From Yponomeuta sedellus (Eukaryota > Arthropoda > Insecta > Lepidoptera > Yponomeutidae): a stretch of DNA of 64,000 nucleotides. A program made the translations under genes and the position numbers. Below are positions 55,306-64,000 of this stretch, one piece after another (the first letter of the stretch is position 1; the number at the start of each line of letters is the position of its first letter). The stretch spans positions 4,698,091-4,762,090 of the forward strand of contig OW203736.1 in the NCBI GenBank assembly GCA_934045075.1, read 5' to 3'. Under the pieces are notes generated by a model. The model searched no databases. It was not told the origin of the DNA and was given only the letters and a program-made list of their open reading frames with translations.

Positions 55306-55494
55306 GATTTATTATCAATCAATCAGCTTATACTCGTCCACTGCAACCTCCATTAGGGATCACACTTCCCTCTGTTCTCGGCCATCCTCATCCAGCCACT
55401 ACCATCAATCTGCATCAGATCATCGGTCATCGTCGTCGATCATCGCAGCGAGCCAGTGAGCGTCCATGTAGTATTCATTCGTTTCAAGCCTTCT

Positions 55495-55625
55495 ATTACA
55501 TAGCATTCTATCGAGTGAAACATTTAGACAACTCCAAAGTGTCACAAAATGTATGCATTTGACTGCCGGAGTAGCTTAAAAAAAGTAAAAATCAACGTCA
55601 CTCAACCCAGTGGGTACTTGCATAA
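55495..55625 (+). repeat. Repeat shared with 42175-42300
   Basis: See 42175; about 80% alike by eye. Confidence 0.5.
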
Positions 55626-57949
55626 TAATGCCCCAGGTCTGCTAGGTACAGCAATACTTCTATTTCTACTTATTTTGTGCTACTGTACTTCGGGTGACAA
55701 GCCAGAGTTAACTGGCCCAAATTGGCCGCGAAAATGTAAAAAAAAACTTTAGTTTAAAAGGCATTGTCCGTTCGAAATTCAAAATGAACCAGATAGTAAT
55801 GGCGCCGGTTTTTCAAACAGGAACGGTGGCGTTTTTAAAAAAGGAATCGTTTAAACGGGGGGCGCGTTTCGCGAGTAATCACAGACAACGTGCACCGAAT
55901 CTTAGGCTGTGTTCACATAGTGCGTTAGCACTTTTATTTGACTAGTCTATGTTATCATCATCATTGTCATCATCATCTAGATATTCTAGATATTTGACGC
56001 CCACTGCAGGACGTAAAAAGCCTCCCTCATAGTTTTCCAGGGTTCACCGTATTTTGCCGTTTCAAAATAGAGTTAGAGTAAGAAATGTTTATTCATAAAC
56101 CATAACACCAAATAGACCATACAATATGAATGGCAACATAGAAAGGAAGATTTAAATACTTACCTACACTTAACTAGCATAGACTGTAACAATATACTAG
56201 ACTAACATGCAGACACAAACAGTTTATAACTTTTATAATATTACATAGGTTGATACCAATGTGTGTTACGGTTATAAAAAGGCCGCTATCTCAGCATATT
56301 GTCACGGGTTATCCCGAGACCACTGGTTTTCTGACAAGGCCTGCGCGTGACGACACGAGAAATCACGACAGATACGAAAAACACTTAAATGCAATAATAT
56401 AACCTTATCATTCATAATTTAATACTTAAAACAATCTTTGCACAAAACACAGACAACCAGATACTAATTATTTATATACGGTGATTTAAATACGGTGAAC
56501 CCTGCATTCAGCGAGTAATATTAATTTATAAAAAATCTACTGTTGCCTTCGGTTTTGTTCACGAGAAATTTTGATCATTTTTACCGGGATAAAAGTAGTA
56601 TACTTTCTATATCAGACATTTTCTACAAGTGCTAGTAAAACACAGTATTCGAAGACTACCATTTTCGTAATTAGTTATTTACAAAACGGTATATTTTGGC
56701 AATTTCCCCTGTTCTTTACATACTCCACTGGAACACAGCCTGTCTATGTATGACAAAGAAATCTAAATTTTTCACGATTTCCGGATTCTCAGTAACTCAT
56801 TATTGGATAAATAGAGACCTTTAGGTTTCAGATCAGAAATTTAGATCCCCGCAAATACCTAAAAGGACTTCAATTGTATATTGTAATATGAGGAATTTTG
56901 AAAAGAGCCAACATAGCAACTCCATCCCCTCTCTTCTCTTCCACCCCTATCATCTGCTGACTACAGGCCGCCCATTACAAGGAGTGTTGTATTTTTTCTA
57001 TGCCTGGCTACCCTCATCTTCTAATCATTACATTGGGCGCTTAACAGTCGGTAGACGCTCTGCAGCCTAAAACGCCATCAAGCTCGCTGATCGTGGTAAA
57101 TACCGTCTTGATATTTACTTATAAAATAAGTAAGAAGTGTTATAAAGTATGTTATAAGTAAGAAGTATTATAAATTAATTTAGGCTAGCTAGGAAGTAAG
57201 AATTTAAGTTAATGTTTATAATCTGAAATTAACAGCGCCTTTGTAGGGCTCTTGTTTGTTTCCACATACCTAAATTAATTTAAAATCAACAAGAAAGCTA
57301 ATAAACGTGTATTCTATTCTTATTAAATTTTGCACTTTTTCAGGCCTACTGTTAGCACTGGCAATATTCTCTTAAATTTTTAGTTTTAGGCACAGAATTT
57401 TATCACAAAATTTACTGTAATTGCCTACAACTGGGAGATTAGAATGTCAAAAATACAAAATTTTGGTTCAATTAAGAAACAAAATCAATTATAGGAAAGT
57501 TAACAAGATTTAACCTAAATTGGAAAAAATAATTTTAAATGCATCTAGACTCGAAAGATCTACTCAGTTTGCAGTCGGACTACTAAATGCAATAGATACT
57601 GTCAAAAAATAACACTCTTTAGCGTGTGACACCAAGTAAAACAACAATTTTACATGTAAAGTTATTTTCCCGTTATTTTAAATTTTTTCTGTGGACTGGG
57701 AATATTTCCAGTAGGAAAAAAATCCCGCGAGGGAAACCATGAGTGGTATTGCCAGTGTAAACGAGACCTTAGATCGCGTGCGGCTGCGTACAGGTGCAAC
57801 GGGCCCGGAGCGACGCCCGCGCCTCGCGAGGCCCATTCATTGTTGCAGCCAGCACCTACTCTCAATATCAAAAATTTAGGAGTAAGTTTCAATCGACCAC
57901 CTTCCGGAAAGTCCGGAACGAGATTATCCGATAAAAAACCAAAGTCACT
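55626..57949. other. Longest stretch without recognised elements
   Basis: AT-rich with short frames only. 57770-57830 is a GC-richer patch ('GGGCCCGGAGCGACGCCCGC'). No gene supported. Confidence 0.35.
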
Positions 57950-58215
57950 GATGAAGTTCAGAAGTGTCAGGCTGAGGTGCCAGTGGGCTGGTCACATCTG
58001 TCGCAGAACCGATGATCGTTGGAGCAGACGGGTTCTCGAATGAAGACCAGGACTCGGCAAGCGCAGTGTAGGACGCCCTCCGGCCAGATGGACTGACGAC
58101 CTGAAAAAGGTGGCTGGTGGTGACTGGATGAAGAAAACGGGAGATCGGGTTTTGCGGCGCACCCTGGGGGGGGGATTATATCCAGCAGTGGACTGCAAAA
58201 AGCTGAAATGATGAT
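57950..58215 (+). pseudogene. RTE-clade LINE C-terminus, disrupted
   Basis: The forward frame from 57954 gives 'RCQWAGHICRRTDDRWSRR', then stop TGA at 58041 where this family normally has Trp, then 'SVGRPPARWTDDLKKVAGG' in the same frame. A run of nine G shifts the frame before the C-terminal end. An ATGATGATG tail at 58208-58219 is typical of RTE elements. Only the last roughly 85 codons remain, with no reverse transcriptase domain. Confidence 0.7.
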
Positions 58216-58449
58216 GATGACCACCTTCGCTCAATGTACCGTAATAAAGAAAGCTGACAGTGATTTAGATTAAATACAATGATTAGAATGAAAATTGGGG
58301 TATAATTACTTTACAATGTGCTGAAACTCAGTCCATAGCAATCGGTTTAGTTGGTGCCCTAATTATATAGGTTCACAGCTCTCGCTCAGTGGAAAAATCG
58401 GACCTTAACAATTACTCCATTAATGAAGAATCCAGAAAGTAAACCATTA

Positions 58450-58545
58450 CGACCACCAGAAGACAGGGCGCTATGGCGCTCATTAGGGGAGGGCTATGTC
58501 TAGCAGTGGGCTAGTACAGCCTGACGACGACGACGACGACATTAA
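58450..58545 (+). mobile_element. RTE LINE 3' fragment with (ACG)n tail
   Basis: 'GACAGGGCGCTATGGCGCTC' onward encodes the RALWRSLGEGYV-like C-terminus, ending in a (GAC) run of about five units. Confidence 0.65.
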
Positions 58546-59190
58546 TTTTAATTAAAAAAGGAATAAAATGGTTTTCAGTTGTAATATGCTGCGTTATGCT
58601 GCAGTTCTCCTAGTGTGTTATTGGTTATTGTTATAAGTATGTACCAATAACGCAGTAGTAAGATCTAGAGTAGGTCCCTAAAGGCTCTGTAATGTCGGTT
58701 GTCCATGGACGAAGCTTCAAGCCCGGACTGGTTAGCATTCATTGGTGGATATTTTTATTGTAAAGCGCATTTCTATAGTTGAAAAAAAAACACAAAGTAA
58801 ATAGTTGAATATGTATCTGTCTCGGTTTTTGTTGAGAAATCTGAAGCTGTCTATCTAAGAAGTCTATGTATGTGTGCAAGACATAAGTACCTATGTGCTT
58901 TGTGATTTTTTTAAATTAATCATGAAATTAAAAAAAAAACAACGAAAGAAGCTTTAAAACCTTCAAATCCTTATTGAAGAAACTTTATTTGTATGGTGAA
59001 GAGTCCCTAGAAAAAAGCTTTTTCGACAAGGTGTTAGAGTTTTTTTGCTGTTTTGTATATAATTAAAATTTAAAAAATCTATTTGTCCTTATATTACAGT
59101 AAAAAATGAAGTTAGTATATCAAGCCTCACATGGGACTCCTGCTTAAAAATCAATTAAAATACGTGAAAATATTAAAAGTTATTCAGCTG
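58546..59190. other. Unassigned AT-rich sequence
   Basis: No feature supported. Confidence 0.35.
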
Positions 59191-59194
59191 CTGT

Positions 59195-59390
59195 TTAAGC
59201 GCAAGGTTGTGCCATCATTGGGAGGTAATGCCCATAATCCCCACGCTGGGCATGCGGAGGAATGAACTGCAGGAGGCGCTGCTGCCCACCCCCGGTTTGT
59301 ATCCCTTAGTCGCCTTTTACGACACCCGCGGGAAGAATTTGGGTTGGAGGTATTCTCTACGCCGACTCCACAGAGCCAGGAGTAATAAAT
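59195..59390 (-). mobile_element. SINE-like repeat (GAATAGCACCAACCC family), reverse
   Basis: 'AAGGTTGTGCCATCATTGGG', 'GTCGCCTTTTACGACACCCG' and 'GGGAAGAATTTGGGTTGG'; relative of 3885-4145 without the RTE tail. Confidence 0.5.
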
Positions 59391-59854
59391 AACTCATAAG
59401 CACTTTTAGACACAGATTTTTAAACATCCTCATCCCTTCCTCAGCTCATTCCTTCTAGATCAATGGACGCATATCATAATATAGAAGATGCAGTTATCAA
59501 CTCATCAACTGCAACGTCAGTAAATATGCAATTTTGTAATTATTACCGAACGACCTCATTATGTTTACCTCGTCACAGCGCCAACGGCTAAGTATATAGA
59601 AGTCTATGAAAAATGTACTAGAGTTGTGCCTAGTAATTAAAGCGTCATCAGCGAGGCCTGATGATTTCTGCACACCCACCCATTACGGAAAGAAAAGTTG
59701 AAGTATTTGTTGTTTCCTCGACAGTTAATAAAATGTTAACTTCATTCGTCGCGTTATGTAGTATATTAATGCCTACAGTCGGGTAACATGAAATTGGTAA
59801 GACCACCCAATTGGACAGCTTTTTTAATGGTAAGAACGCCGTTTGTACTCTTAA
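59391..59854. other. Unassigned sequence
   Basis: No feature supported. Confidence 0.3.
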
Positions 59855-60140
59855 GATAAAATCATCATCATCATCATCATTTCAACCTATTGCAGTCCAC
59901 TGCTGGACATAAGCCTCCCCCAGGGTGTGCTACAAGACCCGATCTCCCGTTTTCGCCATCCAGTCACCACCAGCCACCTTTTTCAGGTCGTCGGTCAATC
60001 TGGCCGGAGGGCGTCCTACACTATGCTTGCCGAGTCGTGGTCTCCATTCGAGAACCCGTCTGCTCCAACGATCATCGGTTCTGCGACAGATGTGACCAGC
60101 CCACTGCCACTTCAGCCTGCTACACTTCTGAACTTCTAAG
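59855..60140 (-). pseudogene. RTE-clade LINE C-terminus, reverse
   Basis: Reverse counterpart of 57950-58215: a (CAT)n tail at 59861-59880, 'CAGTCCACTGCTGGACATAA', 'GGTCAATCTGGCCGGAGGGC' and 'GATCATCGGTTCTGCGACAG'. The two copies are about 85% alike by eye. 5' truncated and non-functional. Confidence 0.65.
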
Positions 60141-60144
60141 ATAA

Positions 60145-60500
60145 AATAAGATAAGAATATTCTTTATTAAAACTGTTTCTATACGGATTTCACTCGTTTA
60201 TTATTATTTTTTTACAATTTTCCTACGTTTCAGCACTTTTACAGGTGCCGTGGTCTCGGATGACATAATGGATGATGTCATCCGAGACCACGGCACCTGT
60301 AAAAGTGCCCGTATAGAAACAGATTTAATTATGTCTGTAGTGCTCGTGTTAACCTTAGAAAATACTATATTCTTTATTGTACACCAGAGCAAATATTATA
60401 AAACATGTAAAGATACAAAGTACAATTGGCGGCCTTATTGCTAAAAGCAATTTCTTCCAGACAACCTTACGACGGAAAGTTGCTGAAGGAAATAAGAGAC
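60145..60500 (-). mobile_element. LINE 3' end split by a GAAACGT-family element
   Basis: The tail 'AAGATAAGAATATTCTTTAT' at the left and 'ATATTCTTTATTGTACACCA' plus 'GGCGGCCTTATTGCTAAAAG' at the right are one LINE end interrupted at 60169-60366. Confidence 0.7.
60157..60378 (-). mobile_element. GAAACGT-family foldback element with 12-bp duplication
   Basis: ATATTCTTTATT at 60157-60168 and 60367-60378. Around a central palindrome (about 60246-60309) GGTGCCGTGGTCTCGGATGA is followed by its complement. Ends are 'AAAACTGTTTCTATACGG' and 'GTGTTAACCTTAGAAAATAC'. Confidence 0.8.
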
Positions 60501-60689
60501 TGCCTTCTTAGCGTGTGGTGATTGCTACATTTAGTAAAACAACAACTACATTAAGTAAAACGGTATTAACTACATTAAGTAAAACGGCATCCACAACACA
60601 GGCTAAGCGTAGTGTGAGAGCCACGACATAACACATTTGTAATTTCTTTTTAAAATTACACATGTGCTGTTATTTAAATTATAAATTCG

Positions 60690-60800
60690 AAGATGTTCGG
60701 AACTTTGTAGACAAAGTCATTGGTACATGCCCGCACTTGGAATGGAATCTAGGTCTTTCACCTTTGCGATCATTTTTACCCGCTAAGCTGCCACCGCATT
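60690..60800 (-). mobile_element. SINE family 2 head fragment
   Basis: 'GACAAAGTCATTGGTACATG', decayed B box 'CTTGGAATGGAATCTAGG' and 'CCGCTAAGCTGCCACCGC'. Confidence 0.5.
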
Positions 60801-60989
60801 AAGAATACCATTGTTAAACGTTGTCTCGATAATGACTGCTGATAATTTTACCTTAGCAAACATTCAACCAGCGTGTCTGAAATCAATAGACATTTAAGTT
60901 CTCAAGCGCTCTGCGCGAAAATCATAGCCTATTTAAACGAAGAGCACGCCGCGTTTATAAACTGATTACAACGAGGCATAAATATTACA

Positions 60990-61060
60990 TAACTAGCTTT
61001 CGCCTGCGACTCCGTCCACGTGGACTTTAGTTTTTGCAACCCCGTTCACTCACTTAAAGG
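60990..61060 (-). mobile_element. Helitron-like CTAG terminus
   Basis: A|CTAGCTTTCGCCTGCGACTC and 'CGTCCACGTGGACTTTAG': CTAG next to GC-rich palindromic sequence. The rest of the element is absent. Confidence 0.35.
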
Positions 61061-61074
61061 TTAAATTTAAAAAT

Positions 61075-61545
61075 AAACGGCGAAACACGTGTTCAATCAA
61101 TTGTGTTGATGATGTTTTCTACGTGCTGATTGAACGCTATCACTGCCTCTTCGTAGTTGGTAAAAGTGACACCTCTCATCAAATCTTTGATTTTGGTAAA
61201 AATACAGAAATCGCAGGGTGCTAGGTCGGGGCTATGCGCAGGATGGGTGACGCGTTGTACTTTTTCGGAAGCTAAAATTACTTTCGTAATCATGATGTAG
61301 GAGAACGCGGCTTTTTGGGCGTCTTCCGGGAACTTTTTCTAACACCGTGGGTAAACACAGTTTTGCTGAGAGAGAACTTTTAAAATCATAAAAAATCATC
61401 GTTCTAAAATCTTTTCGACTTAATTCCATTTTCGTTGCGTACGTAGAACTTTGATGTGTTATAAAAAACAATTGACAAATGATTTCCCGCCAATTGTTTT
61501 TTTTATTACTAAGAAGGTTGCAAAGTTTCAAAAAATATAACATTC
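61075..61545 (-). pseudogene. Mariner-family transposase relic, internally deleted
   Basis: Minus strand, start near 61429: 'MELSRKDFRTMIFYDFKSS' matches the N-terminal helix-turn-helix start of mariner transposases. After a deletion, 'SRVLLHHDYES' holds the second catalytic Asp in HHD. In another frame, 'HPAHSPDLAPCDF' carries the third Asp, followed by 'EEAVIAFNQHVENI'. The middle of the protein with the first Asp is gone and the frames are shifted, so it is inactive. The family is a cut-and-paste DNA transposon of the DD34D group. Terminal inverted repeats were not clearly resolved. Confidence 0.75.
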
Positions 61546-61609
61546 GAAATTCTAATATTTCCGATTAGCTAGAAGTGCAAAGCTTTTAGTGTGCCCCATG
61601 TAAAATATA

Positions 61610-61950
61610 TGAAGCGAGGCCTAGTCGAACCGAGTTATTGGTGATGATCATTTGAGTTAAGCAACAACACGCGCGGTCAGGTGCAGGATGGGTGACCTTC
61701 CCGTAATTACCGCTACTGGCATTTTCCAAGCAAGCTAAGCCGTTGGTGCCGGATGTCATGTAATGGCAGTCGTTAAGCCATGTCAGAGACCTTATGGGCG
61801 GCTTGATAACTTCTGACGGTAAGGCCCGCCACTGCTTTACAATCCTCAACCAACCGGACATGGCCCCCGTGGTGGAGTATGGCCTAACCTTCCTGCGATG
61901 CAGAAAGAGGCCCGTGCCCCAGCAGTCGGGACTTACAAAGGTTGATATCG
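61610..61950 (+). mobile_element. 5S-derived SINE, near full length
   Basis: 5S-like segment (about 61637-61712) 'TTTGAGTTAAGCAACAACAC', 'GCGCGGTCAGGTGCAGGATG', 'GGTGACCTTCCCGTAATTAC', then body to 'ACAAAGGTTGATATCG'. It is the best forward match to the 5S A box and C box. Confidence 0.75.
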
Positions 61951-62368
61951 ATCTTTTATATACATTAGTGCCTAGATTCTGCAAATGTTATTATTAATAT
62001 ATATTTTTCAAGTTTACCTGTAGTGCCATTAACTAACAAATAGCTTTCAATAGAAACCTCTAATTTTCAGTAAACATTACCAAATACCTTGATCACTTAC
62101 TAAACAATTTAATTCCATTAACCTTAAATCGCCTACGCGATAAAGCTACGAACATCCTAAACAATATGTCTTAGGGTTAAACCCTGCGAGCGCGCACGTA
62201 TCCACGCAGATCTGATAAAAGTTTAAATTGAAACGTCAATAATTGCAGCCTGCGTCGACGGGTTAACGACTTATAGCCTTTGGTGTTAAAGGGTTATGAT
62301 AATGTGCGTTTGGAAATTAAAAGGTTAATAATAGTCTGTTGTGTTAAGTTTTCATTTAAAATTATGTT
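61951..62368. other. Unassigned AT-rich sequence
   Basis: No feature supported. Confidence 0.3.
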
Positions 62369-62500
62369 TTTATGTGGCCTATAACGTCCCATCGCAGAGT
62401 ACAGGCCGTTCTCAGGGAAAGGGAGTATGGGCTTAATTACCTCACAAGCCCAGCGTGGATTGACAATTTCTTTGAGGTTTTGAGCACCTCACACACTAAT
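62369..62500 (+). repeat. CT-run SINE family, forward copy
   Basis: 'GGCCTATAACGTCCCATCGC', 'AGGGAGTATGGGCTTAATTA' and 'CAAGCCCAGCGTGGATTG', the longest copy of the 531-650 family here. Confidence 0.45.
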
Positions 62501-62504
62501 TAGA

Positions 62505-62700
62505 TTAGATTAGCACTCTTTACTGTATACACCAGAAAACAAAATACACACAAAGGCTTACATATCTAAGTATAGCCGTATACAATTGGCGGTCTTATCG
62601 CTAAAAGTGATCTCTTCCAGACAACCTTGTGATGGATATAACTGAAAGATGAAGAGAGTAAGTAGGTAGGTGTACATGAAATATATTGGAAGAATATGTA
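62505..62700 (-). mobile_element. LINE 3' end (GGCCGCCA family)
   Basis: 'ATTAGATTAGCACTCTTTAC', 'CAATTGGCGGTCTTATCGC' and 'GATCTCTTCCAGACAACC'. Confidence 0.55.
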
Positions 62701-62982
62701 CATAATCTGACTTTCAACTATTACTATTTAATATTATGTCATTAATCGAAACAGGAGAGAAATATTTCCAGGGTAATTAAATGTTTGTAAAACGCTCAAA
62801 ACTGCTTCAAGCCAGTCCAAACCGGCGCATTACAAACGCCATCTTTCATCGACACATCGCATGTGGGAACAAATACGTGAGAAATCGTGCATTCTTGGAT
62901 GATACATGGTAACTGTTCGAGAGACTGTTGATATTCTGTTCGGAGCTTTGTTGAGATAAAATATGTTTTATAGTGTTTTTGA

Positions 62983-63103
62983 ACTGTCTTACAATCCTCC
63001 ATCAACGCGGACTTGGTCCCCGTGGTGAAGTATGACATAACCCTCCTGCGATGCAGGAAAATATGAGTACCCCAACAGTAGAGACATACAAGGGTTGATA
63101 TCC
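62983..63103 (+). mobile_element. 5S-derived SINE 3' fragment
   Basis: 'CTGTCTTACAATCCTCCATC' to 'ATACAAGGGTTGATATC'. Confidence 0.6.
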
Positions 63104-63482
63104 TTAGAGTATATACTACTACGTATAGAGAAGGCATACCAAGGAAATTTGTGTCGCACAATACAATAACCAATGTTGCAAACAGTGATATTTAACTCAT
63201 TTTATATTATCTTGGTAGTTTAAAAAAATGTGTACACTTTATGAATGTTTTCATGCTTCGCGCTCGACTTGGCGGGGTCACTACCGTGCCCCCCGAAGTC
63301 TCTTTAAATTGTCAATAATGCCTGTAGTATAAGTGATTGTTGTGCCCCATTTCGCTTGAAGACAAATAAATATTTTCTATGTTTTTGACTTTGACTTTGA
63401 TGCCGAGTCGACTATTTCACAGCTTTCAAGTCGTTCATTTTCGTACCTATTGACTCGTGCTGGCTTAAATATTCACATTCGT
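63104..63482. other. Unassigned sequence
   Basis: 63355-63400 ends in AATAAATATTTTC and a TTTGACTTTGACTTTGA repeat, suggesting a retroposon 3' end; otherwise nothing. Confidence 0.3.
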
Positions 63483-63793
63483 AAGATACTCGCATAGTAT
63501 TTTCTAAGGTTAACACAAGCACTCGACATAATTAAAACTGTTTTTATACGGATTTATGCTCGTTTATTACATTTTTACAATTTTCCGACGTTTCGGCACT
63601 TTTTCAGGTGGCGTGGTCTCGGATGACTAAGGTGACAGGCGTCTCTTAGAAAGCACTAACGGTTTGTTTACTACCCTCGGCAAAAATTACAAAAGTTAGT
63701 TATGAAGTTAAGTTCCAAAATAGGCGAACCAATTACCAATGAGTTTATTTAAAATAATGCCATATAAAAACAGTTTTAATTAAGATACTCACA
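63483..63793 (+). mobile_element. GAAACGT-family element, longest copy, with 12-bp duplication
   Basis: AAGATACTCGCA (63483-63494) and AAGATACTCACA (63782-63793). Reads 'TTCTAAGGTTAACACAAGCA', 'CAATTTTCCGACGTTTCGGC', 'GTGGTCTCGGATGACTAAGG', then sequence not kept in the shorter copies, closing with 'ATATAAAAACAGTTTTAATT'. Confidence 0.75.
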
Positions 63794-64000
63794 CTTGTGT
63801 CTTGAGACGTAAGAGCTTCCGTGGTCCTCCCCTTTCATTGTTAGACATTACTCATGCATATTTACAAAACAGTCCATAAAAACAACATTCACACGCCAAA
63901 CAATACGCTGCCAACGCAATTAAATACGACGCAGACCAATCCAAACAGACTGACAAGCCAACCTTAACTAATTTATTCTACAAAATTCATGTCACACCAA

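Noticed and set aside
57840..58043. Short gene ending at 58043
   Set aside because: The C-terminal part is an RTE LINE remnant; the stop is a Trp-to-stop change within it.

Overview
The window looks like an intergenic or intronic stretch of a moth or butterfly (Lepidoptera) genome. The DNA is AT-rich and packed with short interspersed elements, LINE 3' ends and Helitron ends of kinds typical of Lepidoptera. There are no bacterial-type genes. I found no cellular protein-coding gene that I can support. The only long intact reading frame that makes biological sense is a reverse transcriptase of a jockey/CR1-like LINE (22624-24696). The two very long open frames encoding endless Tyr-Leu-Ser-Ile are artefacts of tetranucleotide arrays.

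Layout. 1-5.9 kb: small inverted-repeat elements, a complete GC-rich retroposon in reverse orientation (2676-3784), and the first 5S-rRNA-derived SINEs. 6-9.6 kb: tRNA-derived SINEs with target-site duplications, a Helitron end and a 907-bp pure ATCT array. 9.9-18 kb: SINEs, MITEs, Helitron relics, an (AT)60 run and LINE fragments. 18.8-20.3 kb is mostly unique. 20.4-31.8 kb holds the LINE and a dense mix of 5S-SINEs, tRNA-SINEs and MITEs. 32.2-33.7 kb is a nested structure: a SINE split by a LINE 3' end carrying a 1,050-bp GATA array. 34-45.5 kb has longer unique stretches, a degenerate CAAT minisatellite, a 64-bp near-perfect palindrome and a weak candidate first exon. 45.9-47.9 kb is a tandem array of a tRNA-SINE unit inserted as one block into another SINE. 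48.5-49.8 kb holds two further tandem-repeat blocks. 50-64 kb returns to nested SINEs, LINE ends, a mariner relic and small foldback elements.

How the parts work together. Nearly every element whose ends I could define is bounded by a 10-15 bp target-site duplication, whatever its family. This suggests that the SINEs (tRNA-like and 5S-like), the foldback elements and the LINE ends use related target-primed insertion machinery. The best candidates for something new are the 5S-rRNA-like SINE (about 18 copies), the tRNA-Ile-like foldback SINE with its 308-bp tandem array, and the GATA/ATCT arrays that grow from LINE tails.

Limits: everything was read by eye. Ends of fragments without a stated duplication are approximate, and family names rest on remembered hallmarks, not on searches.
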